Notes under the pieces: generated by a model | Seen by the model: only the letters and a program-made list of their open reading frames with translations | Told to the model about the DNA's origin: nothing | The model's database searches: none | Made by a program: the position numbers and the translations under genes | Assembly: GCA_027064845.1 (NCBI GenBank) | Contig: JAMOPC010000212.1 | Location: 1 to 12,555, forward strand | DNA: 12,555 nt | Reading direction: 5' to 3' | Source of the DNA: Desulfurococcales archaeon | GTDB taxonomy: Archaea; Thermoproteota; Thermoprotei_A; Sulfolobales; Desulfurococcaceae | Shown: positions 1 to 7,717 of the stretch, one piece after another | Layout: every line of letters starts with the position of its first letter | How positions within the stretch are numbered: position 1 is the first letter of the stretch

Positions 1-945
1 GTTAAATGGGAAGAAGTAGTTGTAACACCAGGAACTAAGGGCGCAATATTTCTAGCATTAGCAGCTTATCTTGAGCCTGGAGACGAAATAATTGTTCCAG
101 AACCAAGCTATCCAGCCTATCCTGAAGGAGCCAAGATCCTTAATGCTAAACCAGTATATGTTCCTCTAAAATTTATGGGTAAGGACAAGGGATTCGAACT
201 TGACATAGAAAAAATAGAAGAATTAATCACGCCAAAAACAAAAATGATCGTTATAAACAATCCTCATAACCCAAGCGGGGCGCTCTTTACACCAAAAGAA
301 CTAGATAAATTATTTGAGATCGCGAGAGAACACAAGATAATGATATTAGCCGATGAAATATATGATAACTTTGTATATGAAGGAGAATTCAAATCCCTAA
401 TCTCCTATTCTGATTGGAGAGACTACCTAATATATACTAATGGTTTCTCAAAAACATTCTCCATGACAGGGTGGCGTTTAGGATACGTAGTAGTTAGAAA
501 AGAGGTAGCAAGTATATTATCAAAACTAGCTGTTAGCATGTGGGGATGCCCAGTAAGTTTTGCACAAAAAGCAGCAATAACAGCACTCAAAGACCCTGAG
601 ACATGGGAATGGGTCAAAGCACTTAGCAAGAGATACGCCGAGATGAGAAACATCTTGTATAACGAAATAAGCAAAGTAAGGGGAGTAGAAGCATGGAGGA
701 GCAAAGGAGCATACTATTTGTTCCCAAGAATAAATAAACTACTAGAAGAAATAAACATGAACGTTGATCAATTCGTAGATTACATAATAGATCACCACCA
801 CTTAATAATTCTCCCAGGAACAGCTTTTCCGGACAAAGCAGGTAAAGACTATGTCAGATTCAGTTTTGCAACTAATAAGGAATCAATTATAGAAGGGGCT
901 AAGAGATTTAGAGAAGCAGTAGAAGAATTATTGAGTAAAAAATAA
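1..945 (+). CDS. Class I/II PLP-dependent aminotransferase, 5'-truncated
   Basis: The reading frame is open from base 1, so the true start lies outside the window; 314 residues are present of a family that is usually about 390-400. Seen: an N-terminal stretch typical of fold-type I aminotransferases (TPGTKGAIF, then EPGDEIIVPEPSYPAYPEG), the NNPHNPSGA motif that contacts PLP, the DEIYDNFVYEG strand carrying the cofactor-binding Asp and Tyr, and GFSKTFSMTGWRLGY with the Schiff-base lysine at 451-453. VRFSFA near the C-terminus carries the expected substrate-carboxylate arginine. The family transfers an amino group between an amino acid and a 2-oxo acid in the cytoplasm. Aspartate aminotransferase-like is the best guess, but substrate cannot be read from sequence. 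An A6/T6 inverted repeat sits on the stop codon. The gene converges on the next one. Confidence 0.93.
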   Translation, partial: VKWEEVVVTPGTKGAIFLALAAYLEPGDEIIVPEPSYPAYPEGAKILNAKPVYVPLKFMGKDKGFELDIEKIEELITPKTKMIVINNPHNPSGALFTPKELDKLFEIAREHKIMILADEIYDNFVYEGEFKSLISYSDWRDYLIYTNGFSKTFSMTGWRLGYVVVRKEVASILSKLAVSMWGCPVSFAQKAAITALKDPETWEWVKALSKRYAEMRNILYNEISKVRGVEAWRSKGAYYLFPRINKLLEEINMNVDQFVDYIIDHHHLIILPGTAFPDKAGKDYVRFSFATNKESIIEGAKRFREAVEELLSKK

Positions 946-951
946 TTTTTT
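937..951. terminator. Bidirectional A-run/T-run terminator between convergent genes
   Basis: Six A, TAA, six T form a perfect inverted repeat with 7-bp arms around base 944. It embeds the aminotransferase stop codon and lies just past the stop of the minus-strand gene at 955. On each strand it presents a T6 run at the 3' end, and oligo-T is the known intrinsic termination signal of archaeal RNA polymerase. Function is inferred. Confidence 0.5.
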
Positions 952-954
952 AGT

Positions 955-1269
955 TTACTGGCCCTCTTCAGGAACCATTCTTGTGATTACTGTTTTTACA
1001 GTTAATAATCTCCGAGCACTATAACCATGCTTCTCCAATAATTCATCAACTTGTTTCCTTAATTTCTCTAACTCTGTTTCAGGGGCCTCTTTGAAGACGT
1101 CAAAGTCGGTTATGGGGAATCTCGTATCTGGTGTTAAGAAACTATTTAACCTTACTTGAACATCTTCGCCAAAGAACTCTCTAATAGTTTTTGCCAGCTC
1201 CTCTATGAATGTTGTCTTCCATCTCCTACCAACAAGTCTTATACGAACAATTTTTACTTCTTGGGACAT
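955..1269 (-). CDS. Small cysteine-free protein, possible thioredoxin-like fold, function unknown
   Basis: This is a 104-residue protein that I do not recognise. The start is ATG at 1269, with an AGGTG SD whose GGTG lies 6 nt upstream and a TATA-like AT stretch around 1304-1312, so it probably has its own promoter. Visible pattern: a basic first strand (VKIVRIRLVG, residues about 5-14), an amphipathic helix (about 19-34), a second strand (VQVRL), a proline before a short strand (FPITDFDVF), then a long charged helix (about 62-81) and a basic tail. This beta-alpha-beta-(Pro)beta-alpha order resembles a small thioredoxin-like domain but contains no cysteine, so a redox role is unlikely. It could equally be a ferredoxin-like or another small alpha/beta fold. 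It resembles the 95-residue protein at 6250-6537 in layout only. Monocistronic; convergent with the aminotransferase and divergent from glycerol kinase. Confidence 0.7.
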   Translation of the reverse strand: MSQEVKIVRIRLVGRRWKTTFIEELAKTIREFFGEDVQVRLNSFLTPDTRFPITDFDVFKEAPETELEKLRKQVDELLEKHGYSARRLLTVKTVITRMVPEEGQ

Positions 1270-1303
1270 GATCTACACCTATATTTTGTTTTTAACTACT
1301 GTA

Positions 1304-1312
1304 TATTATAAT
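1304..1312 (-). promoter_or_regulatory. Candidate TATA box for the gene ending at 1269
   Basis: The minus strand reads ATTATAATA here. Initiation about 26 bp downstream would fall near 1284 and give a short leader holding the AGGTG SD at 1280-1276 before the ATG at 1269. The local DNA is AT-rich, so the match is weak on its own; the spacing is what supports it. Confidence 0.35.
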
Positions 1313-1469
1313 TATGTTATTAGACATTTTTAAATTATTCAATAAAAATATATTCATCAAAAACTACTATTACAGCAATCATTACTTCTTTTAAGAGATC
1401 TAGTATATTTAATGATTTATTAAACTATGTTACAACCATCATAAAAGATATAGAAGGATCAAGTTCTAA

Positions 1470-1479
1470 TACCTAGGTA
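1470..1479. promoter_or_regulatory. 10-bp perfect palindrome upstream of glycerol kinase, possible operator
   Basis: TACCTAGGTA is a perfect palindrome ending 17 bp before the GGTGGAG SD of glycerol kinase, in the expected core-promoter zone. Its GC-containing centre stands out in an AT-rich intergenic region. A regulator-binding role is inferred from symmetry and position only. Confidence 0.25.
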
Positions 1480-1508
1480 AAATAACAATATTTCTTGGTG
1501 GAGACCAT

Positions 1509-3086
1509 TTGGAGAAAGAACACATTCTTGTAATCGATCAAGGGACAACAGGTACACGTGCAGTTGTCTATGATAATGAAGCAAATATTATTGGGTATAA
1601 GTACAAGAAACACAAACAAATATATCCCAAACCCGGATGGGTAGAACACGATCCTTTAGAGATATGGAATAATACAATATCTGTGATCAAAGAAGTAATA
1701 AGTGCAACAGGTATAGATAAGAACGATATAGTATCGATAGGTATAACTAATCAGAGAGAAACCACTATTCTATGGGATAAAGACACGGGTAAACCAGTGT
1801 ATAATGCCATAGTTTGGCAAGATACTAGAACAGATTATTTATGTAAACAACTAATTGAAAAAGGCCTTTATGATAGAATTCATGAAATCACAGGACTCTT
1901 TATTTCAACATATTTCTCATCTACGAAGATCAAATGGATTATTACACATATCCCGGAAGCAAAGAAGTATCTTAGAGAGAAACGGTTATTGTTCGGCACA
2001 ATAGATACCTGGATCATTTGGAAATTAACTGAAAAAACACGTGATAACATCACCCCCGAAAGAGGAGGAGCTCATGTAATTGATTATAGTAATGCATCAC
2101 GTACAATGCTCTTCGATATTAAGCAATTAAAATGGTCTAGAGAAATACTAGATATAATGAACATACCAGAAGATATTTTACCAAAAGTAGTTTATTCAAG
2201 CACAAGAAAACCATACGGATACACAAATCCCGAAATACTCGGCACAAGAATACCTATTCACGGAGACTTAGGTGATCAACAGGCAGCTCTTGTTGGTCAA
2301 ACATGTTTTGATAAGGGACAAGTAAAGTCAACTTATGGTACTGGGGCATTTATATTACTAAATATTGGAGATGAAATAAAGTATTCAAAGAAAGGATTAC
2401 TAACTACAGTAGGTTATGTATTCGAAAGACAAAAACCAGTATATGCATTAGAGGGTTCTATAGCTATTGCTGGAGCAGCTATTCAGTGGCTTATTGAGAA
2501 CTTAGAATTGATCAAATCACCTGCGGAAACAGAGGAATTAGCTAAAAAAGCATACCCAGCAGGTTCTGGCGGCATTTATTTCGTCCCAGCATTTAGTGGA
2601 TTATTCGCGCCATATTGGGATGTTTCAGCTAGAGGATTAATCATAGGATTAACTAGATATACTCGAAAAGAACACATTGTTCACGCCGTTTTAGAATCAA
2701 TAGCTTATCAGGTAAGAGATATTATAGAAACTATGCAAGAAGAAACAGGGATCTCTATAAAAGAACTAAGAGTTGACGGGGGAGTAACAAGGAACAATTA
2801 TCTGATGCAGTTACAAGCAAATATCTTAGGAATCCCAATAATAAGACCGACTAATATAGAGACAACTAGCCTTGGAGCGGCTTTTGCAGCAGGTATAGGA
2901 TCTGGGGTGTGGAAGGATCTAGGAGAATTAAGAAGTCTATGGAAAATAGACAAAGTCTATGAGCCCAAGTGGAGCCTTGAGAAAAGAGAAAAACTTTACC
3001 ACGGATGGAAAATAGCTGTAAAAAGAGCAATGAAGTGGTTAGAAGAGGTAGGCAATATTCCTCCTAGTAGTATAATAGAGAAATAA
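1509..3086 (+). CDS. glpK: Glycerol kinase (FGGY family)
   Basis: Glycerol kinase phosphorylates glycerol with ATP to sn-glycerol 3-phosphate in the cytoplasm. This protein has 525 residues, somewhat longer than the usual 495-505, with about 20 extra at the C-terminus. Seen in order: the phosphate-binding loop DQGTTGTRA (residues 10-18), TNQRETTILWD with the Arg-Glu pair that contacts glycerol, NAIVWQDTRT, DYSNASRTMLFDI, GDLGDQQAAL with the conserved catalytic Asp256, the STYGTGAF ATP-binding segment, and DGGVTRNNYLMQLQANILG followed by TSLGAAFAAGIG. The start is TTG at 1509: GGTG of the SD (1497-1503) lies 8 nt upstream, and the family sequence begins at once. No glycerol dehydrogenase or facilitator adjoins it; the convergent MFS gene is on the other strand. 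Because archaeal lipids use glycerol 1-phosphate, this enzyme most likely feeds glycerol catabolism rather than lipid synthesis (inference). Confidence 0.97.
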   Translation: MEKEHILVIDQGTTGTRAVVYDNEANIIGYKYKKHKQIYPKPGWVEHDPLEIWNNTISVIKEVISATGIDKNDIVSIGITNQRETTILWDKDTGKPVYNAIVWQDTRTDYLCKQLIEKGLYDRIHEITGLFISTYFSSTKIKWIITHIPEAKKYLREKRLLFGTIDTWIIWKLTEKTRDNITPERGGAHVIDYSNASRTMLFDIKQLKWSREILDIMNIPEDILPKVVYSSTRKPYGYTNPEILGTRIPIHGDLGDQQAALVGQTCFDKGQVKSTYGTGAFILLNIGDEIKYSKKGLLTTVGYVFERQKPVYALEGSIAIAGAAIQWLIENLELIKSPAETEELAKKAYPAGSGGIYFVPAFSGLFAPYWDVSARGLIIGLTRYTRKEHIVHAVLESIAYQVRDIIETMQEETGISIKELRVDGGVTRNNYLMQLQANILGIPIIRPTNIETTSLGAAFAAGIGSGVWKDLGELRSLWKIDKVYEPKWSLEKREKLYHGWKIAVKRAMKWLEEVGNIPPSSIIEK

Positions 3087-3098
3087 AAAAGTTCTTTT
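3085..3098. terminator. Bidirectional A-run/T-run terminator between glpK and MFS gene
   Basis: AAAAG-TT-CTTTT (3087-3098) is an inverted repeat with 5-bp arms. It fills the 10-bp gap between the two convergent stop codons and runs into both. The minus strand reads T6 (3090-3085) and the plus strand T4 (3095-3098). Archaeal oligo-T termination is inferred; the plus-strand signal is weaker. Confidence 0.4.
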
Positions 3099-4383
3099 AC
3101 TCGGATACAACTCTATCTCTTGGATATGTTTTCATCACTATTATCCATGACACTAAACTGATAAGCCAGAGAGACTCTAGGATCAATGCAGAATACATTA
3201 GTGCTGTCTTCTCACCTATACCGCTTGATATAAAATATTCTACCAGTAGGCCGTAGAGGAAGGGGCCTATCGCCCATCCACTAGTATTAAGGATATTATA
3301 GATAGCGAATATAGTACCTCTATACTCTGGTTTCACACAATCACTTATAACGCTACTAATATTTGGATAAGCGAAGGTTGTAAACAATAATCCACCAAGT
3401 GCTAATAGTACTGGTGGTAGTAATGCTGAGAATTCCGTGGAGCCATACGGGTATGGATAAACAAACATGCCAAGCATTCCTAAGAAACCAATAGATATAC
3501 CAATAATTGATACCTTAGCTCTACCACTATAATCGCCCTTCTTAACCAAGCTATCACTCAATTTGCCCCCAATAACGTGTCCCAATGCGATCGAAAGAGC
3601 CGCTATAGCAAGTATTCCGCTTGCAAGCTCTTTACTCAGCCCCCATCTTGTTTGGATATAATCTACTGCATACAATGTTATGAAACCCCATGGTATAGCC
3701 CATGGAATTATCTGAATTATCATGATTAATGTAGTAGTGTTTAGCCCTGCTTTCAATGCATCTTTTAAACTATATTTTACATGCTCTGCTACTTTTTCAG
3801 AATATCCTATTGTTATCCCCTTTGAGAGCAAGTATAAAGGCACTCCAAATACTATGATCAGTGATCCTACTAGCAGATACGCTGTTCTCCAATAGAATAA
3901 TATTCCTCCGATTATCATACCAACAACAAATCCTAAAACACTTGGAGCATAGTATGCTGCATAACCAATGCCTCTCTTCTCCGGCGGCACCACATCCGGT
4001 ATAAAGGCATAAATAACAGGACCTATCCCGATCTTGGCTATACCGAAGATTATTAGAATTAATAATAGGTAGATATAGCTAACAGCAAATCCCACTAATG
4101 CTAATGATGCTCCCATTAAAAGCGATAGTATGAATAATAACCTTGGTCTACCAAGCTTATCTGCAAGTACACCCCATATGAATGTTAGTGCTAACCCAAT
4201 GATACCAGGTATTGTCTTGAGCAGGCCAGCATATACTCTCCAGTTTTCAACTCCGCCAGGTATAATGCCTTCTTCCCACATTGGCCTTATTACAGCTGCT
4301 AACATATAGTCTCCAGCAAAATAGGATAGAACCAATAATGCCAAAGTTATTAAAATAGGGCCGACACGTACCTTCTCACTCAT
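3097..4383 (-). CDS. Major facilitator superfamily (MFS) transporter
   Basis: This is a 428-residue polytopic membrane protein with about 12 hydrophobic segments, the normal MFS length. Motif A is clear in the loop after the second segment (GVLADKLGRPR, residues 71-81), with a degenerate copy in the second half (GGKLSDSLVKKG). VPPEKRGIGYAAYYAP and KPEYRGTIFAIYN match the conserved sites that follow segments 4 and 10. It should be a secondary transporter in the cytoplasmic membrane; the substrate is unknown. The start is ATG at 4383. A GTG at 4392 is in frame but forms part of the GAGGTGG SD, whose GGTG is 6 nt from the ATG, so it is rejected. The ATG shares one base with the stop of the hydrolase upstream (TAATG), implying translational coupling. 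Convergence with glycerol kinase does not by itself indicate glycerol transport. Confidence 0.92.
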   Translation of the reverse strand: MSEKVRVGPILITLALLVLSYFAGDYMLAAVIRPMWEEGIIPGGVENWRVYAGLLKTIPGIIGLALTFIWGVLADKLGRPRLLFILSLLMGASLALVGFAVSYIYLLLILIIFGIAKIGIGPVIYAFIPDVVPPEKRGIGYAAYYAPSVLGFVVGMIIGGILFYWRTAYLLVGSLIIVFGVPLYLLSKGITIGYSEKVAEHVKYSLKDALKAGLNTTTLIMIIQIIPWAIPWGFITLYAVDYIQTRWGLSKELASGILAIAALSIALGHVIGGKLSDSLVKKGDYSGRAKVSIIGISIGFLGMLGMFVYPYPYGSTEFSALLPPVLLALGGLLFTTFAYPNISSVISDCVKPEYRGTIFAIYNILNTSGWAIGPFLYGLLVEYFISSGIGEKTALMYSALILESLWLISLVSWIIVMKTYPRDRVVSE

Positions 4384-5288
4384 TATAACCACCTCTTATA
4401 GAAACTTATTATTTTCTCCTCATACTCTTTCGGATAATCTTGTATAGCCCGTACGTGCTGGGAATCTGTTATCCAGATATCTACATGCTTGTTATGTTTA
4501 GAGACTAATTCATAGAATCTTTTGATCTCATCTATGCTTACTAGTTCATCGTTTTTGCCTGCAATTATAAGTAAGGGTTTCTTAATTCTGTCAGCATATT
4601 TGAATAGTTTTAAATCATCAACATTTATACCTGCTTTCTTGGCGGCAAAGAACACTATTAGAGGATAAACAGTTAATAAGACATTTCTAATAAATCCTTT
4701 CATCCGCATGATCCATCTTTTACCAGAAGAAACAATGTCTATATAAGGACTATCTGCAATAGCAAAGTCTATTCTATCATCCAATGCTGTCAACATTATA
4801 GTTACTGCACCACCCATAGAATAACCTATTAATCCTATTTTCTCTGCTTTCTCGGGTTTATTCTGTTTCAACCATGATATTATGTTCTTATAGTCCTGAG
4901 TCTCTAAATAACCGAGAGTAGTTATCTCGCCTCCACTACGTCCATGGGCTCTAAAATCAAAAGCAGCTACATTAAAACCGTTCTTAGCCAGTATATTAAT
5001 GACTGGCTTCATATATGTCTCGTCCCATTTACTACTTGTATATCCATGAATAGCTAGTATTGTTACATTACTTCCCCTATCAATAAACCAGCCATGGAGA
5101 TCGACTCCATTACTCTTAATAATTAATTCCTCAAAATCATAGCCTAGGTCTTTAGGAGTCCATTTATAAATACGTCTAGGTGGCTTCAACAATTTATTAG
5201 CAGCAATATATGCTAGGCCAACTAATCCTAATACAACAACTACAATGATAACAATAATAATCAACAAGATCTCTATAAGACCCAGCAT
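4383..5288 (-). CDS. Membrane-anchored alpha/beta hydrolase
   Basis: This is a 301-residue serine hydrolase. An N-terminal hydrophobic segment (residues about 4-30) is followed by the basic stretch KLLKPPRRIYK. The hydrolase fold shows the oxyanion-hole region AIHGYTSS (79-86), the DFRAHGRSGG loop, the nucleophile elbow GYSMGG with Ser157, Asp247 in GKNDELV and His278 in DSQHVRA. Family members cleave esters, peptides or thioesters; substrate is unknown. Positive charges after the anchor suggest that the catalytic domain faces the cytoplasm (positive-inside rule). I chose ATG 5288 over the in-frame ATG 5309: a TATA box at 5320-5327 would start transcription near 5298, and a GGTGAT SD (5297-5292) lies just before 5288. 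The longer form would add MSSLGDK. The stop overlaps the MFS start, so the two proteins probably act together, for example on a transported ester or peptide (inference). Confidence 0.88.
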   Translation of the reverse strand: MLGLIEILLIIIVIIVVVVLGLVGLAYIAANKLLKPPRRIYKWTPKDLGYDFEELIIKSNGVDLHGWFIDRGSNVTILAIHGYTSSKWDETYMKPVINILAKNGFNVAAFDFRAHGRSGGEITTLGYLETQDYKNIISWLKQNKPEKAEKIGLIGYSMGGAVTIMLTALDDRIDFAIADSPYIDIVSSGKRWIMRMKGFIRNVLLTVYPLIVFFAAKKAGINVDDLKLFKYADRIKKPLLIIAGKNDELVSIDEIKRFYELVSKHNKHVDIWITDSQHVRAIQDYPKEYEEKIISFYKRWL

Positions 5289-5319
5289 TTTATCACCGAG
5301 AGAACTCATACATTATTAA

Positions 5320-5327
5320 TTTTATAA
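5320..5327 (-). promoter_or_regulatory. Candidate TATA box for hydrolase-MFS operon
   Basis: The minus strand reads TTATAAAA in the 57-base gap between the nucleotidyltransferase stop and the hydrolase. Initiation about 26 bp downstream falls near 5298, inside the first codons of the longer reading frame, which favours the shorter start at 5288. Confidence 0.4.
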
Positions 5328-5366
5328 CGAGGGGGATAAAAAAGATCACTAACCAATAATGAATTA

Positions 5367-6215
5367 TTATAACTTGAACATGTAACCATGATCAGGGACT
5401 AGTACTTCACCAGTTTCCCTGTACTCAATATATCCTTTGACATAGTATTCTCCTAAAGGGATCTCTGAGTACATTTCTCTAAAAGTTTCCATTAAGATCT
5501 TCTTATTTCCTACTCGTACTATGTATCTAGTAGGTAAAATATGCTTATTTATACAATCGATAACTTGTATTCTTCCCCTGAATAATTTCCTATCCTCAAC
5601 AGGATCCATACATTGGTTAAACCCATTAGAATACGAAACATACTTGATATTAACATATATCTTATTAACCATAATATGACTAATCGTGTCTTTTTTCAAA
5701 TATAAATACGTTGTGAGATCTGTATCCTTACTATGTTTTAACAGATATTCCCTTACTAAGCAGGACTCCGGAGCTCTTCTAATGATTTTTCGCGAAATAA
5801 GTGATTGAACCCTATTAATTAACTCAGTGTCTACACCGAGAATAACAATATCAATATCATTATATTTTGAAAAAACCAATGAAGAACCAGTAATAAACAA
5901 GTCATTTACTCCGAAAAGCTGAGATATCGTTTCTTTGACCATCTGACTAGTATATGGTATGCGTTTATGAAAAAGAGTATAAAATGAATAAGCATGTGAT
6001 ACATCAATAACCGGAACAATTTGTTTTATGCAGTCCCAGTAAACATAAGAAACATACTTGTTTATCTCGTATTTGCGTAGTTTTCTATGTTCTAAGAGCG
6101 TATATCTAGGATAAGCTATGATTTTGTCCTGTGGATGTTGATACCCTTTTACTAGGTATATCACTCCATTATAGTATAGTGGATATCCTTCTACTAATTT
6201 GATATTATTCATCAT
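5367..6215 (-). CDS. Nucleotidyltransferase-domain protein, function unknown
   Basis: This is a 282-residue protein with two visible parts. Residues about 8-40 form a beta-rich N-terminal segment with the pattern VKGYQHPQDKIIAYPRY, which reminds me of archaeal predicted nucleotidyltransferases; this is recollection, not a search result. Residues 110-125 carry the polymerase-beta-type motif: Gly110-Ser111, then the acidic pair Asp120 and Asp122 (NDIDIVIL). Such enzymes transfer a nucleotide to nucleic acid, protein or small molecules. The expected third acidic residue is not obvious; the strand near IYVNIKYV has Asn where Asp would be likely, so activity is uncertain. A C-terminal beta-rich part ends in VPDHGYMFKL. 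Two adjacent ATGs (6215, 6212) could start it, and the SD is weak. It is last in a four-gene minus-strand cluster, 34 bases after the preceding stop. Confidence 0.8.
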   Translation of the reverse strand: MMNNIKLVEGYPLYYNGVIYLVKGYQHPQDKIIAYPRYTLLEHRKLRKYEINKYVSYVYWDCIKQIVPVIDVSHAYSFYTLFHKRIPYTSQMVKETISQLFGVNDLFITGSSLVFSKYNDIDIVILGVDTELINRVQSLISRKIIRRAPESCLVREYLLKHSKDTDLTTYLYLKKDTISHIMVNKIYVNIKYVSYSNGFNQCMDPVEDRKLFRGRIQVIDCINKHILPTRYIVRVGNKKILMETFREMYSEIPLGEYYVKGYIEYRETGEVLVPDHGYMFKL

Positions 6216-6249
6216 TAGAATACAACCCCATCACTATGAGAAGCTAAAA

Positions 6250-6537
6250 TTATTCTTCATCTTTATTCTTCTCTTTTACTAGTAACTTGTCTAGATTATG
6301 TTTAATGATCTCGATTAAGTAACCTTCTTCTCCGGGTAAACCTTCTAATACAATATCGTCTTCGATCATGAGTATTGGTTCTTCATCAATTGTATCGACT
6401 ACTTCGATCTCTAAGAGAATACCATATTCATTTTCTAATATGTCTTTTATTTCGAGAATCCATTGATGAAGAGTCCATTTATTATATGATGGCCTCCCCA
6501 AAACTTTTAATTTAATTACTCGTTCATTTCTATCCAT
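6250..6537 (-). CDS. Small acidic protein, possible cysteine-free thioredoxin-like fold
   Basis: This 95-residue, strongly acidic protein is not a family I recognise. Layout: strand VIKLKVLG (residues about 7-14), helix WTLHQWILEIKDILE, strand ILLEIEVVD, then EEPILMIEDDIVLEGLPG and a final helix YLIEIIKHNLDKLL with a charged tail. A strand beginning with proline, a hairpin and a closing helix are what a small thioredoxin-fold protein would show, with EPIL in the cis-proline position. There is no cysteine anywhere, so the usual redox motif is absent and a binding or scaffold role is more likely. ATG 6537 lies inside the end of the upstream gene (22-bp overlap) and is preceded by an AGGTA sequence 6 nt away, so it is translated from the same operon. 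The fold call is inference; the gene itself is well supported by its position and SD. Confidence 0.7.
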   Translation of the reverse strand: MDRNERVIKLKVLGRPSYNKWTLHQWILEIKDILENEYGILLEIEVVDTIDEEPILMIEDDIVLEGLPGEEGYLIEIIKHNLDKLLVKEKNKDEE

Positions 6538-7715
6538 GATAGATACCTGTGATTAATCCTCTCCTTTATCCTTTTCACTAATGTTCTATAAGGTTCCTTA
6601 TCAATATATATCTTGATTAACGGATTAGTAAATCGTTTTTTCATAGAGCTCGTTATTGTATCATTTATTTCGTCAATATACTTTATGATTACATCATAAT
6701 CCTCAATGCTTATACTCGAATATTTCTTACTAGATATATTCTCCGAAATGGTTTCGTCGAAGAGAGATGTTTCTAATAAGAATGCAAACACGTTATATAT
6801 TGATTTTTCACCATTAATTGATTCGCTCAAGATCTTGTTTAATATGGTTTTAATCGTGGAAAACAATTCATAATAGCTTAAACCTATTAAACCAATTAAG
6901 TATTTTTTCAACATTTCTAAGTTCTTAATAGAGCTTTTCCATATCAGATCAACGTATAATTTAAGGATTTCATACACGATCTTTTCACTGTGACACTCCT
7001 CTATACGTGTCTCAAAATCCTCTATTTTTTCAAGTGAAGATATTGTATACCTTATTGTCTCCATTAAACCTTTTAAAACACGAATATATGATTCAAACAC
7101 TTTAATTTTCGTAGTATCTAAGATTCTGACATTCTTGCTCTCTATATAGTCGATAATCCATGAATGCTCGAATTCTTGATATAAGAGAGGGATTACATCA
7201 ATATAATAGCTGAGAATACCTATTACTATTAATACATCCCTATACAATAAGATCTTATAAGTGTTCGGATTAGCCTCATATATAACAAGTTTTTCAATTA
7301 AAGGGTTAAGTACGGTTCTTTTGAATAAAGTACTATAATTTATAGCTATATATGTTAAGACAAGTGGATTATATAACGATATGAAGTGATGTGGCGAGAT
7401 CAAAGTTTTCAATAATAGATTTCGAACAAATTCATCACTAAGTCTTATTCCAGCACCCATAGCTGTAATGGTGAAGGATTTAATAAATAATGGGTATTTC
7501 TGGATTAAGTCTATATTATACCTGTATAGATCATAAAGTTCTCTTGGATACCTTAATGATATCTCTAAAAGTCTTTTAGAAAACTCAGGTGTACTGATTA
7601 TATGTTTAACGTCATAAATACTGATGTTTCCATGTCTTATGTTGCGAAACAATAGAGCCAAGTCATTTACATTATATTTACCCTTCATATAGTCTGTTTC
7701 AAATAAGCTTGACAT
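6516..7715 (-). CDS. Large all-helical protein of unknown function
   Basis: This 399-residue protein matches no family I know. It is rich in Ile, Leu, Tyr, Ser and Lys and appears almost wholly helical, as successive amphipathic helices of 15-25 residues separated by short polar loops. That layout suggests a helical-repeat (HEAT/ARM-like) scaffold, though no repeat unit could be aligned by eye. No signal peptide or clear membrane anchor is seen; YLIGLIGLSYYELF is hydrophobic but short. The start is ATG 7715, two bases after the stop of the preceding gene, with an AGGTG SD whose GGTG is 6 nt upstream. A GTG at 7724 overlaps that SD and is rejected. The 3' end overlaps the next gene by 22 bp. 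Position shows it is co-translated with two other unknown proteins and a nucleotidyltransferase; a structural or assembly role is inferred. Confidence 0.75.
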   Translation of the reverse strand: MSSLFETDYMKGKYNVNDLALLFRNIRHGNISIYDVKHIISTPEFSKRLLEISLRYPRELYDLYRYNIDLIQKYPLFIKSFTITAMGAGIRLSDEFVRNLLLKTLISPHHFISLYNPLVLTYIAINYSTLFKRTVLNPLIEKLVIYEANPNTYKILLYRDVLIVIGILSYYIDVIPLLYQEFEHSWIIDYIESKNVRILDTTKIKVFESYIRVLKGLMETIRYTISSLEKIEDFETRIEECHSEKIVYEILKLYVDLIWKSSIKNLEMLKKYLIGLIGLSYYELFSTIKTILNKILSESINGEKSIYNVFAFLLETSLFDETISENISSKKYSSISIEDYDVIIKYIDEINDTITSSMKKRFTNPLIKIYIDKEPYRTLVKRIKERINHRYLSWIEMNE

Positions 7716-7717
7716 TA

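Noticed and set aside
423..704. Open frame on the minus strand inside the aminotransferase gene
   Set aside because: It lies opposite strongly conserved aminotransferase coding sequence and has no SD or recognisable domain. The same reasoning excludes the overlapping frames at 8942-9154, 9621-9827, 11032-11229 and 11784-12008.
1270..1508. Possible small gene or RNA gene in the 239-bp gap before glycerol kinase
   Set aside because: The stretch is very AT-rich with no open frame of note, no GC-rich structured segment typical of hyperthermophile RNAs, and it is adequately explained as two divergent promoters.
5355..5368. AATAAT-GA-ATTATT inverted repeat at the end of the nucleotidyltransferase gene
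   Set aside because: It is made only of A and T apart from one G, overlaps a stop codon in very AT-rich DNA, and has no oligo-T tract, so chance is the simplest explanation.
6205..6240. ATGATGA and GTGATGG strings resembling C/C' boxes of an archaeal C/D-box sRNA on the minus strand
   Set aside because: No properly spaced D or D' box (CTGA) was found, and ATGATGA is simply the paired start codons of the nucleotidyltransferase gene.
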